Assembly: GCA_001275005.1 (NCBI GenBank)
Contig: JWZX01000563.1
Location: 1 to 19,988 of the forward strand
DNA: 19,988 bases
From: Chrysochromulina tobinii
Lineage: Eukaryota; Haptophyta; Prymnesiales; Chrysochromulinaceae
Direction: 5' to 3'
Below, in pieces: positions 17,458-19,988 of the stretch. Under the pieces are notes generated by a model. It saw nothing but the letters and a program-made list of their open reading frames with translations. It made no database searches and was not told the DNA's origin. Numbering within the stretch: position 1 is the first letter of the stretch; each line of letters begins with the position of its first letter. The translations under genes and the position numbers were made by a program.

Positions 17458-18699
17458 CCCCTCCGCTCACGTCGACGACCACGCGGCCCGCCGTCTCACC
17501 CTTTAGGATGCGCGGTGCGTAGCTGATGACGTGCTCGAGCCCGATCGTCTCGGCGGTGACCAGCGCGAGAGCCTGCGGCGAGAGCGACTCAGCGAGCAAC
17601 TCCCAAACAATGCGCCGCTCGCGCTGCCACTCGACCCAGCGCTCCCTTTCCATCGGGTACCCTTCCAAGTCCCATGGCAGGGTCGAATCGACGCCAAGCA
17701 GGCGCACGCCGCGGAGGATGAAGGGGTAGACTGTGGAGAGCAGCTCACCTGATGAGGGAGGCAATCGAGATGCACTCAGAGATGAAGGGGTAGACTGTGG
17801 AGAGCTGGAAGGAGACTGTAAAGGAGGATGAAGGGGTAGACTGTGGAGAGCAGCTCACCTCCCGAGGCAACGCCCGTGCTCGCGATGGCGCCTCGGTAGG
17901 CCGTCTGCGCGATGGCCGCGGCGAGCGTGCTGCCGCCCACCGCGTCGATCACACCCGCCCACCGCTGCTTTGAGAGCGGTTTCGTGTCCGGTTCTAGCCG
18001 GCCGATCACTTCCGCCGCGCCGAGGGCGCGCAAGTGGGTCTCGAGCGCAGCCTGTCGGCCCGTCGAGGCGATGACCTCGAAGCCACGCGCGGCGAGCAGT
18101 GCGATGGCCACCTGGCCCAGCCCGCCCGCGGCGCCCGTCACAAGCACCGGCCCGTGGCTAGGCTTCACCTCGCCAGCGCACTCGAGGTGGTGAACGCACA
18201 TAGCTGCTGTGACGCCGGCGGTGCCGATGGCCATGGTCTCTGCGAGCTCGAAACGGCCCATTGGAGGTGCGATGAGCCACTCGGCTCGGCACGTTGCACG
18301 CTCCGAGTAGCCGCCGTCAAAGTGCTGCCCCGCCTTGTTGCCTGTCAGCACCACACGGTCGCCCGCCTTCCACAATGTCGACGAGGAGTGCACCACGTGC
18401 CCGGCATAGTCGATGCCTGCGACGATCGGCCACTGCGGCACGACGCCCTTTTGGCCGAGCAGGATCATGCCGTCCTTGAAATTGAGGTCCGAGTGCGTCA
18501 CGGCCACCTCGACGTCTGCCTTCGGGTCCTGGCGGGGAAGATCGCGGACAGAGTCAAAGTTGAGGAGCTGCGCGGTCGGCCCGTCGCCCGCCTCTTTGGC
18601 CGACCGTGCAACCACGGCGCGGAAGTGGCGATGGGCCGACGTGCGGCCGAGGCCGTGGATCAGCGGCCGCTGTCGGCGCACCACTAATCGGCGCAACAT
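17453..18699 (-). CDS. AcuI/YhdH-type zinc-free medium-chain reductase (acryloyl-CoA reductase-like), two exons
   Basis: Exons 17859-18699 and 17453-17748 join in phase 1 to give 378 residues. The start is the ATG at 18699; the frame is open further 5' but only from a GTG. Residues 1-25 (MLRRLVVRRQRPLIHGLGRT...) are Arg-rich and without acidic residues, like a mitochondrial presequence. The rest follows the AcuI/YhdH pattern: THSDLNFKDGMILLG (68-82), GIDYAGHV, VLTGNK, GTAGVTAAMCVHHLE, the NADPH-binding VLVTGAAGGLGQVAIALL (185-202), EVIASTGR, and after the splice PFILRGVRLLGVDS. Zinc-binding Cys clusters are absent, as expected in this branch. Bacterial AcuI reduces acryloyl-CoA to propionyl-CoA with NADPH, notably in DMSP breakdown; the substrate here is inferred only. 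The C-terminus (GRVVVDV) is complete. A sulfotransferase-like gene diverges upstream. Confidence 0.83.
17713..17860 (-). repeat. exact 38-bp exon duplication bordering the AcuI-like intron, plus a third partial copy
   Basis: The 38 bp at 17713-17750 and 17823-17860 are identical and start 110 bp apart. A 25-bp partial copy, also identical, lies between them at 17781-17805. On the minus strand the sequence begins AGGTGAGCTGCTCTCCACAG and encodes GGELLSTVYPFIL. Confidence 0.97.
17749..17858 (-). other. 110-bp intron in the AcuI-like gene made by exon duplication
   Basis: On the minus strand the donor is GGGAG/GTGAGC in the upstream copy of the 38-bp repeat and the acceptor is CTCATCAG/GTGAGC in the downstream copy. 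The intron is phase 1 and exactly as long as the repeat offset. Splicing gives ASGGELLSTVYPFILRG, as the family expects. Without splicing, the frame reads through the first copy and ends at a stop at 17776-17778. Confidence 0.85.
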
Positions 18700-19067
18700 G
18701 GAACCCGGGAGCCGTCCACAGGCTCTGGTGTGAAACGGCTGTGAGCAGGAGCTTGCGATGAGAAGGCACCAACTCACAGTTGAAAAGGTCGTGCCAGCAA
18801 TTCTTTATCCTTTCCCCTTGACGCCCGCGCGGTCGTTTGTTGATGTTTGAGTGCCAGAGAACTTGTGCCCCACCACTTCGGGAGCGGGACAGCGGGTGGG
18901 CTCGCGGAGCACCGGTTGCTCTAACTCTCACCGCTTTAGCTCCTGAGTTTCCAAGAGATTTGGTTGCAGTTCTCCTCTGTGTCTCGTGTCACCTGTTAAC
19001 AAGAAAGCCCACACTTGTCCGGAGTGTGATGAGACTGCATGATTGAGACGCCGTCGAAGAGATCGCC
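18700..19067. promoter_or_regulatory. putative divergent promoter region between AcuI-like and sulfotransferase-like genes
   Basis: About 370 bp separate the two start codons. It holds both 5' UTRs and promoters if the starts are right. An in-frame TGA at 19044-19046 bounds the sulfotransferase frame on the 5' side. I see no clear TATA box, operator or repeat. Confidence 0.4.
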
Positions 19068-19859
19068 ATGTGTACAACCGTCCACCGGGTCCACGAGTCT
19101 TCGCGAATGCCATGGGACTTCATGGAAAAGAATTATATCCATATACCTCGGACTGGTGGCACAAGCGTCGAACACCTTGTGCCAGCGAATCATACCGTGC
19201 GGTGGCACGCGCGGGGCTGTTGCGAGCACGGTTTTGTGGAAAGGTGCTGCAACCACGGATCGCCGTGGCACCTGCCACTTGACGTGTTAGCTGCCATCCT
19301 CCCGGAAGTTCGCCAAAGCTATGGAAGCACGCCGACATGGTGTGTCGTGAGACATCCCGATGATAGATGGAAATCATCGCAGGCATTCATAGCGCACTCT
19401 CGAAAGAGGTGGCCTGACAGCGCGGCCTTTCCGAAAAGTCGGCCACCACGCACCCCGATCCAGCTTCGAGCGCTGTTTGCGAAAAGTCGGTTTGCGGCCG
19501 AGTGGGATGAAGAGCTCGTGCATCTGCAGCCCCAGAGCTGGATGGTTTGGGATGCGCACGGACAGCCGCAATGCTCGTGCGCCGTGGCGTTTGAGAATCT
19601 CGGCAGCTTGCTCGCCTCTCACACCCGCTCACACAATGTGATGGCCGCTGGCGGCTACGAGCACGTTGGGCCCTCCGTGACGAGTGCGGCCTGCAACGGC
19701 AACTGCACCGACTCCACCATCGCGCACCAAAACCTCTACTTTCTGGACCTTTCTTTATGGAAAGCTGCGACGAGCGCTGGCGACAGGGGGTGCTACCGTC
19801 CCCAGCCGCAGAATTTGACCTCGTCTGTGCTCTCTCGACCTCGAAATCGTGTGAAGTAG
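19068..19859 (+). CDS. sulfotransferase-like protein (carbohydrate-type P-loop family)
   Basis: This frame encodes 263 residues; M14 (19107) is an alternative start and an in-frame stop lies just upstream at 19044. Residues 22-34 (NYIHIPRTGGTSV) match the 5'-phosphosulfate-binding loop of sulfotransferases that use PAPS. Residues 92-104 (CVVRHPDDRWKSS) match the 3'-phosphate-binding segment, with Arg95 and Ser103 or Ser104 as the likely contacts. A later VHLQPQSWMVWD and AFENLGSLL fit the C-terminal part of Sulfotransfer_2-type enzymes. It is Cys-rich (CCEHGFVERCC; SAACNGNC), which suggests disulfides and a secretory location, yet no signal peptide or membrane anchor is present. An upstream exon may be missing, or the enzyme is cytosolic. 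At 263 residues it is short but plausible. The acceptor (polysaccharide, protein or metabolite) is unknown. Confidence 0.72.
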   Translation: MCTTVHRVHESSRMPWDFMEKNYIHIPRTGGTSVEHLVPANHTVRWHARGCCEHGFVERCCNHGSPWHLPLDVLAAILPEVRQSYGSTPTWCVVRHPDDRWKSSQAFIAHSRKRWPDSAAFPKSRPPRTPIQLRALFAKSRFAAEWDEELVHLQPQSWMVWDAHGQPQCSCAVAFENLGSLLASHTRSHNVMAAGGYEHVGPSVTSAACNGNCTDSTIAHQNLYFLDLSLWKAATSAGDRGCYRPQPQNLTSSVLSRPRNRVK

Positions 19860-19988
19860 AGATCAACAAAGATAAACGGGCCGGTGGTCGGAGTTCTTTT
19901 AATAGCGCCGAGTTGGGACGAGTCGGTGAGGACGATCTGCCTTGGTCTCAGTTCGATTCAACCTAAATCGGGTCACACAATTCTAGGT
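19860..19988. other. 3' flank of the sulfotransferase-like gene, window end
   Basis: There are 129 bases after the stop with no feature I can support. It is presumably 3' UTR and the start of the next intergenic region. Confidence 0.4.

Overview
The window looks like nuclear DNA of a GC-rich, unicellular alga with a secondary plastid. A haptophyte is my best guess, but this is inferred from style and gene content, not from a marker gene. It shows GT-AG introns of roughly 100-205 bp, large eukaryotic protein families (full-length ABCA transporter, PH domain, EF-hands, Dpy-30-type motifs) and a DUF1823 protein whose leader reads as a secretory signal followed by a transit peptide. I see no bacterial operon logic, rRNA, tRNA, CRISPR array or transposon.

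Layout. 577-1809 (+): PH-domain protein. 2444-3271 (+): plastid-targeted DUF1823 protein. 3620-11781 (+): one very large ABCA-type transporter whose frame is broken by a one-base difference between two poly-C tracts near 6790 and which contains a 205-bp minisatellite-bearing intron at 9210-9414. 11782-12666: gene-free and locally CpG-rich. 12667-14317 (-): UDP-glucose pyrophosphorylase, extended at its N-terminus by spliced exon sequence encoding a Dpy-30-like motif; its first exon is not resolved. 14655-15532 (+): three-exon EF-hand protein that starts with a similar motif. 16106-17278 (-): TauE/SafE-family membrane protein. 17453-18699 (-): two-exon AcuI/YhdH-type reductase. 19068-19859 (+): sulfotransferase-like protein.

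Two themes stand out. First, two introns (ABCA and the AcuI-like gene) are bounded by copies of their own exon sequence. The AcuI-like case is exact: a 38-bp duplication 110 bp apart around a 110-bp intron, which is the signature expected for intron gain by tandem duplication of an AGGT-containing exon segment. Second, the divergent UGPase and EF-hand genes, separated by about 340 bp, both encode an N-terminal helical docking-type module of the Dpy-30/RIIa kind. This suggests a shared scaffold and perhaps a shared promoter.

The right end also groups three genes whose families are often tied to sulfur metabolism (TauE/SafE, acryloyl-CoA reductase, sulfotransferase). In a eukaryote this may be chance. 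No computation was run; splice sites and domain calls were read by eye.
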